64,000 nt of DNA from Mycobacterium marinum (lineage in GTDB: Bacteria; Actinomycetota; Actinomycetes; Mycobacteriales; Mycobacteriaceae), in assembly GCF_003391395.1 (NCBI RefSeq), contig NZ_CP024190.1, positions 5,580,001-5,644,000 on the forward strand, in the 5' to 3' direction. The notes under the pieces are model-generated. The model saw only the letters and a program-made list of their open reading frames with translations. It did no database searches and had not been told where the DNA came from. Positions within the stretch are counted from its first letter, which is position 1, and the number at the start of each line of letters is the position of its first letter. This document shows positions 35,879 through 45,035 of the stretch, piece by piece. Position numbers and translations under genes: made by a program.

Positions 35879-36544
35879 TCACTCGCGCGCTGTCACAGGC
35901 GCCAGCCATAGGCCGGTTATCGCGTCGATCAGTCCGGTCGCGGCCCCGCGCCAGGAGGGTCGCGGCACCGAGGTGCCCGCGGCAAGCGCACGTTCGAGAT
36001 CAGCACAGGTGTGCATCAAGAGGTTTCGCGCCATCAGGTTGCGTTCGTAGCGCACGTCGACGGACAGATCCGGTAGACAGCTGTTGATGCCGTCGATGAC
36101 CTGAACCAGCGACGGCGAACTCAGCGCATCTTTGACGATGATGTTGTGGTAGGCGGGATCGGTCATCGCCTGCGCGGCAAACCGTGCGTACCAAGTCGGA
36201 TTACCCAGGACCGCAAGGTGTTCGGTGAGCGGGCACACCAAACACGCCACCCAATCCCGCATCGTCGCGGCCGCACCCTTGGCGGCGGCCGCTGCCACCA
36301 TTTGCTCGCGAAGCCGTTCGACCGGCACGCGATGCTTCTGCTCGATAGCGCGAACCAGATCGGTCTTGGTGCCGAAGTGATACCCCACCGCGGCGTTGTT
36401 GCCCTGCCCCGCCGCCTCGCTGACCTGGCGGTTGGAGACCGCGAACACACCGTGCTCGGCAAACAGCCGCTCGGCCGCGACCAGGATCGCCTCTTGCGTG
36501 GAGCTGGCCCGTTCACCGCGAACGGCCCTGCCAACGGCGGTCAT
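35879..36544 (-). CDS. TetR-family transcriptional regulator
   Basis: 221 residues. HTH is FAVSNRQVSEAAGQGNNAAVGYHFGTK (about residues 34-60), followed by a helical ligand domain with several Cys. It is the first gene of the operon running to 26617. A palindromic site 28 bp before the ATG is its likely operator, so it probably autoregulates the whole P450/CoA-transferase operon. The same site lies before the SDR at 40899. Confidence 0.9.
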   Translation of the reverse strand: MTAVGRAVRGERASSTQEAILVAAERLFAEHGVFAVSNRQVSEAAGQGNNAAVGYHFGTKTDLVRAIEQKHRVPVERLREQMVAAAAAKGAAATMRDWVACLVCPLTEHLAVLGNPTWYARFAAQAMTDPAYHNIIVKDALSSPSLVQVIDGINSCLPDLSVDVRYERNLMARNLLMHTCADLERALAAGTSVPRPSWRGAATGLIDAITGLWLAPVTARE

Positions 36545-36572
36545 GACACCTAGTCAACCGCGCACCGAAGTA

Positions 36573-36594
36573 TTAAGTCAAGCGATTGATTTAA
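36573..36594. promoter_or_regulatory. Operator-like palindrome TTAAGTCAA-N4-TTGATTTAA
   Basis: 9-bp arms with 8/9 complementarity, 28 bp upstream of the TetR gene. An almost identical copy is at 40927-40948. It is probably the binding site of the adjacent TetR protein. Confidence 0.7.
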
Positions 36595-36809
36595 AACGCG
36601 AAAGCCCGGCACAGAGCCGCTGTGGCCGGTGCGACTGAAGGGGCCACAGCGACGTATCGGCCGGTTGCGCCGTGGCGCTACCCGACCCGGCCGCCGCACT
36701 CTGCGCATTTCTACTGATGTTTTGCGGCGGACCACCGATCCATGCTGGTAAGCATGACCACATCGAAGCGCGAGCAGACACGCCGCAGCTGAATTGGAGC
36801 GACCTAGGC

Positions 36810-39800
36810 ATGAACGGTTTGCCGACGGGAACGGTGACGTTGCTGCTGGCCGACGTCGAGGGCTCGACCCGACTGTGGGACAACCAGCCCGACCAAGCCG
36901 CAGCCGCAATCACCCAGCTCGATCAGATTCTGGCCGAGGTGATTGCGGCTCACGACGGAGTACGGCCGGTCGAGCAGGGCGAGGGCGATAGCTTCGTGGT
37001 CGCGTTCGCCCGCGCCAGTGATGCCGTGGCTTGTGCCCTGGCGCTGCAGCGCGCCCCGCTGGCCCCGATCCGGCTACGCATCGGACTGCACACCGGCGAG
37101 GTTCGGATGCGTGACCCAAACGATCCGACCAACTACATCGGCCCGACCATCAACCGAACCGCACGGTTGCGCGAATTGGCGCACGGCAGCCAAACCGTAC
37201 TTTCCGGTGCCACCGAACAGTTGGTCTTGGACCAGCTCCCGGCCGGAGCCTGGTTAAGCGATCTGGGCACCCACCCGCTGCGGGATTTACCTCGCCCTGA
37301 ACGCGTGGTGCAACTGTGTCATCCAGACCTGTGCAATGAGTTCCCAGCCTTACGACTGTCGAAGGCCGCCGCCACCCATGGTCTACCGGTGCAGCTGACG
37401 AATTTCGTGGGCCGTGATGCGGGGATGGCCCATGTCCGCCAACTGCTGGCCGAGCAGCGGTTGGTGACCTTGACCGGGGCCGGCGGGGTTGGCAAGACCC
37501 GGCTGGCGGTGCAGATCGCGGGCGAGGTCGCAGGCGAGTACGACGGCGGTGTCTGGTGGGTCGATCTGGCATCGGTCACCGACCCAGACGCGGTGCCGAT
37601 TTCGATGACCCGCGCACTTGGCCTGCCGAACCAGCCGGGCCGCTCGACGGTGGACACGCTGCTGCGGTTCGTCGCCGGTCGCCAAATGCTCATCGTGCTC
37701 GACAATTGTGAGCATCTGCTCGACACCATTGCGGAGTTGGTCCTCCCGCTGCTCGGCGCTTCCAGCAGCTTCACTTTGCTTGCCACCAGCCGGGAGCCCA
37801 TCGGGGTTCCCGGTGAGGTGACCTGGCGGGTGCCTTCGCTGTCGTTGGCCGACGAAGCCATGGAGCTGTTTGTCGATCGGGCGCGTCGAGTGGCACCCGA
37901 TTTCGCGAGCAACGACAATACGGCTCCTGCGGTCGCGGAAATCTGCCGTCGCCTCGACGGAATACCGTTGGCGATCGAGCTGGCGGCGGCGCGGGTACGG
38001 GCGCTGTCCTTGCCTGAGATCGTGGTGGGTCTGCACGACCGGTTCCGATTGCTGACCGGCGGTGCACGAACCGCGGTGCGACGCCAACAGACGTTGCACG
38101 CATCCGTGGACTGGTCACACGCCTTACTCAGTGAGCCAGAACGGATCCTGTTCCGCCAGCTGGCCGTTTTCTTGGGCGGGTTCGATCTCGAGGCAGCCCA
38201 GGCCGTGGCTGGAACCACCGATGTGCAGCGCTTCCAGGTGCTGGATCAACTCACCCTACTGGTCGACAAATCGCTTGTGGTGGCCGAAAACCTCATTGAC
38301 CGAACGCGATACCGAATACTGGAAACGGTGCGCCAGTATGCTTTGGAAAAGCTCGCCGAGTCCGGCGAGGCCGATTCGGTACGGACCCGCCACCGCGACC
38401 ATTACACGACAATGGCCGCGCGACTCGACTCGCCGAAGCACACCGACCATGAGCAGCGCCTCGAACAAGCCGAGATTGAGATCGACAACCTGCGCGCCGC
38501 ATTCGCCTGGAGCCGCGAAAACTCCAATCCCGATGAGGCTTTAACATTGACCGCGTCGCTGCAGCCGTTGTGGCTCACCCGCGGCCGCATCCAGGAAGGG
38601 TTGACCTGGTTCAACTCTGCACTTGCCGATCTCGACACGCGACACGTCGACATTACGACGCCGGTGCGGATCAGAGCCCTGGCGGACAAGGCCGTGCTCA
38701 ACGCATGGGTGGGCGCCACCGACAGCATGGACGACGCTAGGCAAGCGCTATCGATCGCGCGCTATTTCGACGACCCGGCGCTGCTGACGCGGGCACTGGC
38801 CGCCTGTTCGGTAATCGCCAGCTATCACCCCGAGTTGGCCAGGCCATACTTCGCCGAGGCGGTCGAGCTAGCCCGCGCAACGGACGACCGATGGAGGTTG
38901 AGCCAGATCCTGGGCACGCAGGCCTATTCCGGGATCATCAGCGGAGATCCCATCCAAGCCCGCACCGCCGCCGAAGAAGGCCGCGACTTCGCCGACTCCA
39001 TCGGTGACCGATTCCATTCGCGGGAATGCCGCTTGTGGCTTGGCTGGGCACAGCTCTGGAACGGCGAACTCGACGCGGCCGCCAAGCAGTGCGCGAAAGT
39101 GGTTTCCGAGTCCGAGGCAGCTCACGACGAGATCTCGAAGGTGCTCGGCCAGACGATCGCCGGCTGGTCACTCGCCCATCGCGGAGATACCGATGCGGCT
39201 CGCATCTCAGCCGGCGCGGCCATCGAAGCCGGCCAAAGTCTCGGGGGCCTGTACCAGGGCATTGGCTATGGAGCGCTCTCCGCTGCGGCCCTGGCGGCCG
39301 GCGATCTCGCGACGGCACGGGATGCCGGTGAGGCCGCGCTTCGTCACGCGAGTGTCCAGCCTGATACGGCCGCGGTCTTCTTCAACCAAATCGCGCAAGC
39401 AGCCGTGGCATCCGAGGACTTCGACACGGCACGACGTCGCGCAGATGAAGCGGTCTCGGCAACCGCGTCTCGTCCGTTCTACGCGATGGAGGCGCGCACG
39501 ACGCGCGCACGCGTGGCGCTTGCGTTGGGCGAGCACGACCGGGCTGAGCGGGACGCTCACCAGGCACTCATACACGCTTGCGGCGTTCGCGCCTATTTGG
39601 GCGTCCCCGACATCTTGGAATGCCTCGCGGATGTGGCCACTGAGTTCGACAACCACCGCGAAGCGGCCCGGTTCTTCGGCGCGGCAGCGGCAATGCGAGA
39701 CCGGATGGGATCGGTACGGTTCAAGATCTACGACTCCCACTACGATTCGTCGCTACGAACCCTGCGTAACGCTCTGGAGGAAGACGACTTTGCGGCTCTT

Positions 39801-40082
39801 TGGGCCGAGGGCGCCGGGCTGTCGGATGAGGAGGCAATCGCCTACGCCCAACGCGGCCGCGGCGCGCGCAAACGCCCCGCCACCGGCTGGGCATCGCTGA
39901 CACCCACGGAGCGCGACGTGGTCAGGCTGGTCAGCGACGGGCTCAGCAATAACGACATCGCCGCCAGGCTTTTCGTTTCACCGCGCACGGTCCAATCCCA
40001 TCTGACCCACGTGTACACCAAGCTTGGGGTCACCTCCCGGGTGAAACTCGCCCAAGAGGCGACCCGAGAATCCTCCCGCTGA
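36810..40082 (+). CDS. Adenylate-cyclase-domain / NB-ARC ATPase / TPR / LuxR regulator
   Basis: 1090 residues starting MNGLPTGTVTLLLADVEGSTRLW; upstream in-frame starts to 36672 give an unlikely extension. Residues ~1-165 are a class III nucleotidyl cyclase domain with both metal Asp (LADVEG, GEGDSF) and the NxxxR of TINRTAR; the purine-specifying Lys position is Gln. An NB-ARC ATPase follows, with Walker A GAGGVGKT near residue 223 and Walker B MLIVLDNCEHLL. TPR-like repeats make up the long middle, and a C-terminal LuxR HTH (LTPTERDVVRLVSDGLSNNDIAARLF) closes it. The layout is that of M. tuberculosis Rv0386/Rv1358/Rv2488c. The regulated genes are unknown. Confidence 0.92.
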   Translation: MNGLPTGTVTLLLADVEGSTRLWDNQPDQAAAAITQLDQILAEVIAAHDGVRPVEQGEGDSFVVAFARASDAVACALALQRAPLAPIRLRIGLHTGEVRMRDPNDPTNYIGPTINRTARLRELAHGSQTVLSGATEQLVLDQLPAGAWLSDLGTHPLRDLPRPERVVQLCHPDLCNEFPALRLSKAAATHGLPVQLTNFVGRDAGMAHVRQLLAEQRLVTLTGAGGVGKTRLAVQIAGEVAGEYDGGVWWVDLASVTDPDAVPISMTRALGLPNQPGRSTVDTLLRFVAGRQMLIVLDNCEHLLDTIAELVLPLLGASSSFTLLATSREPIGVPGEVTWRVPSLSLADEAMELFVDRARRVAPDFASNDNTAPAVAEICRRLDGIPLAIELAAARVRALSLPEIVVGLHDRFRLLTGGARTAVRRQQTLHASVDWSHALLSEPERILFRQLAVFLGGFDLEAAQAVAGTTDVQRFQVLDQLTLLVDKSLVVAENLIDRTRYRILETVRQYALEKLAESGEADSVRTRHRDHYTTMAARLDSPKHTDHEQRLEQAEIEIDNLRAAFAWSRENSNPDEALTLTASLQPLWLTRGRIQEGLTWFNSALADLDTRHVDITTPVRIRALADKAVLNAWVGATDSMDDARQALSIARYFDDPALLTRALAACSVIASYHPELARPYFAEAVELARATDDRWRLSQILGTQAYSGIISGDPIQARTAAEEGRDFADSIGDRFHSRECRLWLGWAQLWNGELDAAAKQCAKVVSESEAAHDEISKVLGQTIAGWSLAHRGDTDAARISAGAAIEAGQSLGGLYQGIGYGALSAAALAAGDLATARDAGEAALRHASVQPDTAAVFFNQIAQAAVASEDFDTARRRADEAVSATASRPFYAMEARTTRARVALALGEHDRAERDAHQALIHACGVRAYLGVPDILECLADVATEFDNHREAARFFGAAAAMRDRMGSVRFKIYDSHYDSSLRTLRNALEEDDFAALWAEGAGLSDEEAIAYAQRGRGARKRPATGWASLTPTERDVVRLVSDGLSNNDIAARLFVSPRTVQSHLTHVYTKLGVTSRVKLAQEATRESSR

Positions 40083-40095
40083 GCGGCGGGCCGCC

Positions 40096-40899
40096 CTACC
40101 TGCTGCGGCGAATCACCTTGCCCGCCACCGTCCCGCCGTCCACGGGAAGAACGGTCCCGGTGACATATCGCGACCGTTCACCGGCGAAGTACAACGCCGC
40201 TTCGGCGATGTCCTCGGGCGTGCCCTCGCGCTTCAGTGGCCGGTCCTCACGCATGGTCTGGCGAATCTGCGCGGTGAACCGCTCGACTTGCTCTTGATCC
40301 ATTCCCGCCGCCGACGACGCCAACAGCGGGGTGGGGATGTTGCCCGGCGCGATCGCATTGACCCGAATCTCGTAGTGCGCCAGCTCGATCGCCGCCGATT
40401 TGGTGAATTGAATCACCGCCGCCTTCGAGGCCCGATACGTCATCACTCCCCCGCCTGCCTGAATCCCGCCGATGGAGGTGAGATTGACGATCGATCCTCC
40501 GCCGTGGGCGGCCATCTGCCGGGCGGCATCACGGGTGCCGGCCATCACTCCCAGCACGTTGACCGTCATCACGCGGTGAAAATCGGCCAGGTCGTCATCG
40601 AGGAATCTGCGGTGCATGGCGCCGGAGACACCGGCATTGTTCACCATCACGTGCAAGCCGCCGAAGTTGTCGACGGCGGCCGCCACCACCGCCGCGACCT
40701 GTTCGGGTTGGGAGACGTCGGTCCGACAGAACATGGCATCGGCGCCCAGCGCGGCCGCCAAGGACTCACCACGCTCCGCTTCGACGTCGGCGATCACAAC
40801 CCGCGCACCCTCGGCGATAAACCGCGCCACCGTGGCGCGCCCGATACCGGAGGCCCCGCCGGTGACGATCGCTACTTTGCCGGCCAATTCGTCGACCAC
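40096..40899 (-). CDS. SDR family oxidoreductase
   Basis: 267 residues, GTG start. IVTGGASGIGRA, VNNAGVSG, LTSIGGI...YRASKAAV and YVTGTVLPVDGGTV are intact, so it is a classical NAD(P)-dependent alcohol or 3-hydroxyacyl dehydrogenase. A copy of the TTAAGTCAA/TTGATTTAA palindrome lies 28 bp upstream. That suggests control by the TetR at 35879-36544 despite being 3.5 kb away from that operon. It is convergent with the LuxR-type gene. Confidence 0.92.
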   Translation of the reverse strand: MVDELAGKVAIVTGGASGIGRATVARFIAEGARVVIADVEAERGESLAAALGADAMFCRTDVSQPEQVAAVVAAAVDNFGGLHVMVNNAGVSGAMHRRFLDDDLADFHRVMTVNVLGVMAGTRDAARQMAAHGGGSIVNLTSIGGIQAGGGVMTYRASKAAVIQFTKSAAIELAHYEIRVNAIAPGNIPTPLLASSAAGMDQEQVERFTAQIRQTMREDRPLKREGTPEDIAEAALYFAGERSRYVTGTVLPVDGGTVAGKVIRRSR

Positions 40900-40926
40900 A
40901 GAACGAGTTAATCCGCGCGCGCCAGG

Positions 40927-40948
40927 TTAAGTCAAGCAGTTGATTTAG
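40927..40948. promoter_or_regulatory. Operator-like palindrome TTAAGTCAA-N4-TTGATTTAG
   Basis: It matches the 36573 site in 19 of 22 positions and sits the same 28 bp before its gene. It is probably a second operator of the same TetR. Confidence 0.65.
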
Positions 40949-41093
40949 TTTCCATTGCTGTCACACGGAGCCGTCATCACCCTGACGCCACCCGGCGACC
41001 CGCCAAAACCACGGACTTTCCCTGTTTCATCGGCCGAAAACGGAGGATGCTGGATTGAGCAATTCCATCACGCGGACCGGGAGGGGCTTGACC

Positions 41094-41846
41094 ATGAAGA
41101 TTCTGGTTATCGGCGGCAGCGGGCTGATCGGATCGCAAGTCGTCGCCCAGTTGACCGGGCTAGCGCACCAGGCCGTCGCTGCATCGCCGCGCTCGGGCGT
41201 CAACACGCTCACCGGCGAGGGGCTGGCCGATGCCGTTGCCGGAGCCGACGCGGTGGTCGACGTGTCCAATTCCCCCTCCTTTGCCGACGACGACGTACTG
41301 CATTTCTTCACCACATCGACCAAGAACCTGCTCGCGGCGGAGCAAACAGCGGGTGTGCGCCACCACGTCGCGCTGTCCATCGTGGGCACCGACCGGGTGC
41401 CCAACAGCGGCTACTTGCGGGCCAAGTGCGCCCAGGAGAAGCTGATCGAGGAATCGGATCTGCCGTATTCCATTGTGCGGGCTACCCAGTTCTTCGAATT
41501 CGTGATCGGAATTGCCGATTCGGCTACCGATGGCGACACCGTGCGCCTGTCACACACCGCGGCCATCCAGCCTATCGCGGCCAGCGATGTGGCAACCGGC
41601 GTCACTCGAGCTGCGATCAGCAATCCGCTCAACGGGATCACCAACATCGCCGGCCCGGACAAGTTCGGCATGGACGACTTCGTCCGAATGGGGCTTGCCG
41701 CACATGGCGATTCCCGCCAGGTACGCACCGATCCCAACGCCCGCTACTTCGGCGCGGTGCTCGATGAGCACAGCATCGTCCCCACCGACGGCGAGGATGT
41801 GACCATCTACCCCACCCACTTCAGTGACTGGCTGGCCGCGGGCTAG
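41094..41846 (+). CDS. NAD(P)-binding reductase, NmrA-like atypical SDR
   Basis: 250 residues starting MKILVIGGSGLIGSQVV (GxSGxxG dinucleotide motif), with GGAGGGG seven bases upstream. The core resembles NmrA/HSCARG-type proteins (VALSIVGTDRVPNSGYLRAKCAQEKLIEES), which lack the classical YxxxK. It is a possible redox sensor or quinone/carbonyl reductase. It is divergent from the SDR at 40096, so it may share the palindrome-bearing promoter region. Confidence 0.87.
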   Translation: MKILVIGGSGLIGSQVVAQLTGLAHQAVAASPRSGVNTLTGEGLADAVAGADAVVDVSNSPSFADDDVLHFFTTSTKNLLAAEQTAGVRHHVALSIVGTDRVPNSGYLRAKCAQEKLIEESDLPYSIVRATQFFEFVIGIADSATDGDTVRLSHTAAIQPIAASDVATGVTRAAISNPLNGITNIAGPDKFGMDDFVRMGLAAHGDSRQVRTDPNARYFGAVLDEHSIVPTDGEDVTIYPTHFSDWLAAG

Positions 41847-41898
41847 CCCAGCGCACTAGGCCACTGCGGCGGGGCCGACTCGGGGTTCCTGCGCGCGA

Positions 41899-43179
41899 CT
41901 AGGCCGCCTGTTGGCAGAGCTGCGCCGGTGGATGACGGCGGCTCAGTCGCTCGGCGCGCGTCGCCTGCCGGTCCAGCTGATACAGGCCGACCACCGCCGC
42001 GAGACCGATCAGAATCAATCCACCCCAGACGAGTTCATCGGCGCCAAAACGGTGTGCCACGCTCATCAGCGAGCCCACCGCAAGGTTGCCGACCAGGATT
42101 CCGACGCCGACTATCGTGCTGTAGAAGCCATAGTGTGTCGCCACGAGTTTGTCTTCGGCCAGCACCACCACGGTGCGCATTTCGAAGGGAAACAACGCCG
42201 CCGAAGCGACAGCGAGCAAACTCGCCGATACCAACAGCGCCGCGACCGCGGCCCCGGTGCCGAAACGTTGCGCGTTAGGCACCATCGCGAGCGGCACGAA
42301 CGCCATGGCCAAGATCGCGGCCCCGACCACCAGGCTGCGACTTACCCTCCAGTGCGCGGCGAACCAGCGGGTGATGCGTAGCTGGCCGGCGATCGCGATC
42401 AGCCCGGATACCGCGAACATGGCCGCTACCAAAACTGATTGGTGGCCAGGCGCCAGCAACGATGCCTGTATGGGCAGGGCGAGGTAGACCTGGAACGACA
42501 GCACGTAGGCACCCGTCATGGCGGCTGCGAAGCCCAGGAACGAGCGGTTGCGCACAATCGCCTTCCAGCCCTGCAGAATCGACTCGTTCTTGGTGTCAGG
42601 GTCGGCCAGATGCTGGGGCAACGCCATCAGCTGAGCGGCGGTCAAGACCGCAAAGACGGCCGAGGCCCCCAGCACCGTCATCCGGAAATCGAGCGTCAGC
42701 AAGGCCAGCCCCACCAGCGGGCCCAGCAGGATCCCGGCCTGATAAAAGATGTTGAACATCGCAAACGCTTCGAGCTTGCGATCACCGGAGTCCGCGGCCA
42801 CATAGGCACGCACCGCGGGGTTGAACAGCGCTCCGGCGAAACCCGTTGCCGCCGAGGCAATCAGCACACTGGGCAGCGAGTGCGCGACCACCAGTAGCGC
42901 AAACCCACCGGTACGGATCAAACAACCGGCAACGATCAGCGGCTTGTAGCCGAACCGGTCGGCGAGCGTCCCACCCACAAAGAACATGCCCTGCTGGGAG
43001 AAGTTGCGCACGCCCATCACCAAACCCACCGCCCATGCGGCCAGACCGAGCGGTCCCGCCAGGTAGTCGGCCAGGTATGGCATCAACATATAGAAGCCGA
43101 CGTTGATGCCGAACTGGTTGATCATCAGCACCCGGCTGGGCCGGTTGAAGCTGCGGAACTGCGCCAGGAAGCCCATCAC
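41899..43179 (-). CDS. MFS transporter (Rv0849-like)
   Basis: 426 residues with ~12 transmembrane segments and an MFS signature loop (GGTLADRFGYKP). Its start overlaps the stop of cysK2 (ATGA), the same order as M. tuberculosis Rv0848-Rv0849 from memory. Coupling to cysK2 suggests export or uptake of a sulfur compound such as S-sulfocysteine or cysteine. That is inference only. Confidence 0.9.
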   Translation of the reverse strand: MMGFLAQFRSFNRPSRVLMINQFGINVGFYMLMPYLADYLAGPLGLAAWAVGLVMGVRNFSQQGMFFVGGTLADRFGYKPLIVAGCLIRTGGFALLVVAHSLPSVLIASAATGFAGALFNPAVRAYVAADSGDRKLEAFAMFNIFYQAGILLGPLVGLALLTLDFRMTVLGASAVFAVLTAAQLMALPQHLADPDTKNESILQGWKAIVRNRSFLGFAAAMTGAYVLSFQVYLALPIQASLLAPGHQSVLVAAMFAVSGLIAIAGQLRITRWFAAHWRVSRSLVVGAAILAMAFVPLAMVPNAQRFGTGAAVAALLVSASLLAVASAALFPFEMRTVVVLAEDKLVATHYGFYSTIVGVGILVGNLAVGSLMSVAHRFGADELVWGGLILIGLAAVVGLYQLDRQATRAERLSRRHPPAQLCQQAA

Positions 43180-44297
43180 GCCGCTACCTGGGTCGGGTCG
43201 ATCACCGTCGCGCTACGCGTCCAACGTTGCACCACCGCGGCCGAGGGTGAGGCGATCACCTCCGGCTCAGTCGCGGGTCGCTGACCAAGCAGCCCGTGCT
43301 CGTTGCAGTAGTCGTCGTTATAAACCGTGTCGAAGTAGCGCTGGGGACCGTCGGGAAACACCGCGGCGATAGTGATGTCCGACGGCAAGGTGCGCGCGGC
43401 CCATCCGGCGACCAGGGCGACCGCTCCGACGCTCCATCCGCCGCTGGCGTAGTGGGTAGCGGCCATGGACCGGCAGGCCCAGACGGCTTCGGCGGGGGCA
43501 ACCCAGTGCACTTCATTGAAGGCGCTGTAATCGACGTTGCGTGGAAAGATGCTCGACCCCAGCCCGCGCATCAGCCTGCTCGACGCGGGCTGACCAAAGA
43601 TTGTGGAGCCGATGGTGTCCACACCGATCAGTCGCATGGCGGGATTGAACTCGCGGAGCACCCGCGCAACACCCGATGAATGTCCACCAGTTCCCACCGA
43701 GCACACCAACACGTCGACTCGACCGAGTTGAGCCGCCATCTCGAGCGCCAGCGGCCGGTAGGCGTCGACGTTGTCGGGGTTGCTGTATTGGTCGGGATTC
43801 CAGGCACTGGGGTCAGCGGCCAACAACTGAGCGACTCGGTCCTTGCGGGCTTGTTGCCAGCCCCCGACCGGGTGCGGTTCGGTCACCATGTCGACGCGGG
43901 CACCATAGGCGGTCAGCATGCGCGCGATGATCGGCTCCAGCCCCGGATCGGTGACCAGCGTGACCGGGTGGCCGTAGACGGAACCGGCCAGCGCCAGGCC
44001 CAACCCCAGCGTGCCGCTCGTTGACTCGACGATGGCCGCTCCGGGGGCCAGATCACCGCGGGCGCGGGCCCGTTCCACCATGTGCATGGCAGGGCGGTCT
44101 TTCATGCCGCCGGGGTTGAAGCCTTCCAGCTTGGCCCAGAATCCACGATCGGCGCTGCCGACTGGACTCGCGTCCCCCGACACCCAGAGCACCGGGGTGT
44201 TGCCGACCATGGTGCCCGGGTGCCGGTTACGACCGGGAATGGGGTGGTATCCCTCGGGAACAACACGGTACCGATCCCGAGTCTGCCGCGGCCGCAT
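43176..44297 (-). CDS. cysK2: CysK2-like PLP-dependent S-sulfocysteine synthase
   Basis: 373 residues from MRPRQTRDRYRVVPEGYHPIPG; an ATG 33 codons upstream is less likely. Cysteine-synthase fold type II PLP enzyme: the PLP Lys lies in KLEGFNPGGMKDRPA, the substrate loop is VESTSGTLGLGLA, and the phosphate-binding Gly-rich loop is SVGTGGHSSGVAR. M. tuberculosis CysK2 (Rv0848, 372 residues) makes S-sulfocysteine from O-phosphoserine and thiosulfate and is part of the redox response. Synteny with lpqS and the MFS gene supports orthology. Confidence 0.87.
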   Translation of the reverse strand: MRPRQTRDRYRVVPEGYHPIPGRNRHPGTMVGNTPVLWVSGDASPVGSADRGFWAKLEGFNPGGMKDRPAMHMVERARARGDLAPGAAIVESTSGTLGLGLALAGSVYGHPVTLVTDPGLEPIIARMLTAYGARVDMVTEPHPVGGWQQARKDRVAQLLAADPSAWNPDQYSNPDNVDAYRPLALEMAAQLGRVDVLVCSVGTGGHSSGVARVLREFNPAMRLIGVDTIGSTIFGQPASSRLMRGLGSSIFPRNVDYSAFNEVHWVAPAEAVWACRSMAATHYASGGWSVGAVALVAGWAARTLPSDITIAAVFPDGPQRYFDTVYNDDYCNEHGLLGQRPATEPEVIASPSAAVVQRWTRSATVIDPTQVAA

Positions 44298-44498
44298 CGA
44301 GGTCAGGTGTGAGCGGCCGGGAAGCGTTGTGGGTGAAATGTTCAGATTGTCGCCAGCGGAATTTGCTGCGTTTACCAAGGGCAAATTGGGGTTCATTGTC
44401 TCGTCGCTTCTGCATTTGGCCGCGATGGCGCTGCGGCAATTTGATGTGGGTCAGCGGTCCCCGGCCCGGGTTTGTCCCCATGACCTGGCGCTGACCAG

Positions 44499-44906
44499 TC
44501 AGCGACGAGCGCGGCAGTACCGGGTCAGCAGATCTTGACCCGCGCGAACATAGACTGGCACCGATGGCGGGCCACGCCCGGCCGGCACCACGAGATAGGT
44601 GAGAATGCCCGGAATCCCCGCCGCGGCGGCCACCGGAGCGGATTCGAACGACATCGTGGCCGTCCGGGGCAACACCGCCGTCGCGAATTGTTCCGGGCAT
44701 GGAGGGGTCGAATTGTCCACGAGGTGCGCGTGGTCGGCGCTGAGCACGAACTCACTACCCACCGATGTCGCCAAGGGGTGATCGGAATGCGCCGGCTGCA
44801 AGTGCACCTGCGGCAACCAGCACTGCGCCGCGACCACCGCGGCGGCCCACGCCAAGGCCAGCGCGACGATCGCGGATCGCGTCCACACCACGCGGCGGCC
44901 TTTCAT
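44499..44906 (-). CDS. lpqS: LpqS-like copper-responsive protein
   Basis: 135 residues, MKGRRVVWTRSAIVALALAWAAAVVAAQC. An N-terminal hydrophobic segment is followed by a mature part with LATSVGSEFVLSADHAHLVDNSTPPCPE and a C-terminal GQDLLTRYCRARR, as I recall for M. tuberculosis LpqS (Rv0847). The Cys after the hydrophobic segment is preceded by Gln (AAQC), so the lipobox is poor. His and Cys residues could bind copper. A RicR-type box lies 12 bp upstream of the ATG. It is divergent from mmcO. Confidence 0.82.
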   Translation of the reverse strand: MKGRRVVWTRSAIVALALAWAAAVVAAQCWLPQVHLQPAHSDHPLATSVGSEFVLSADHAHLVDNSTPPCPEQFATAVLPRTATMSFESAPVAAAAGIPGILTYLVVPAGRGPPSVPVYVRAGQDLLTRYCRARR

Positions 44907-44917
44907 GCGGCTCACTA

Positions 44918-44936
44918 TATACCCCCTACCGGTATA
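44918..44936. promoter_or_regulatory. RicR-type copper box TATACC-N7-GGTATA
   Basis: 6-bp perfect arms (44918-44923 and 44931-44936) lie between lpqS and mmcO. In M. tuberculosis RicR represses lpqS, mmcO and other copper genes through such palindromes. A further half-site GGGTATA lies near 44992 towards mmcO. Confidence 0.8.
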
Positions 44937-45035
44937 GCGTAAAGGGTGAGCTCCGGGTTGCGGGATGCCTGATGTCCTAGCAGGGTAAACAGGGTATATG
45001 CGCACAGCCGAATCGATCGAGACGAGGAGCGGTTA

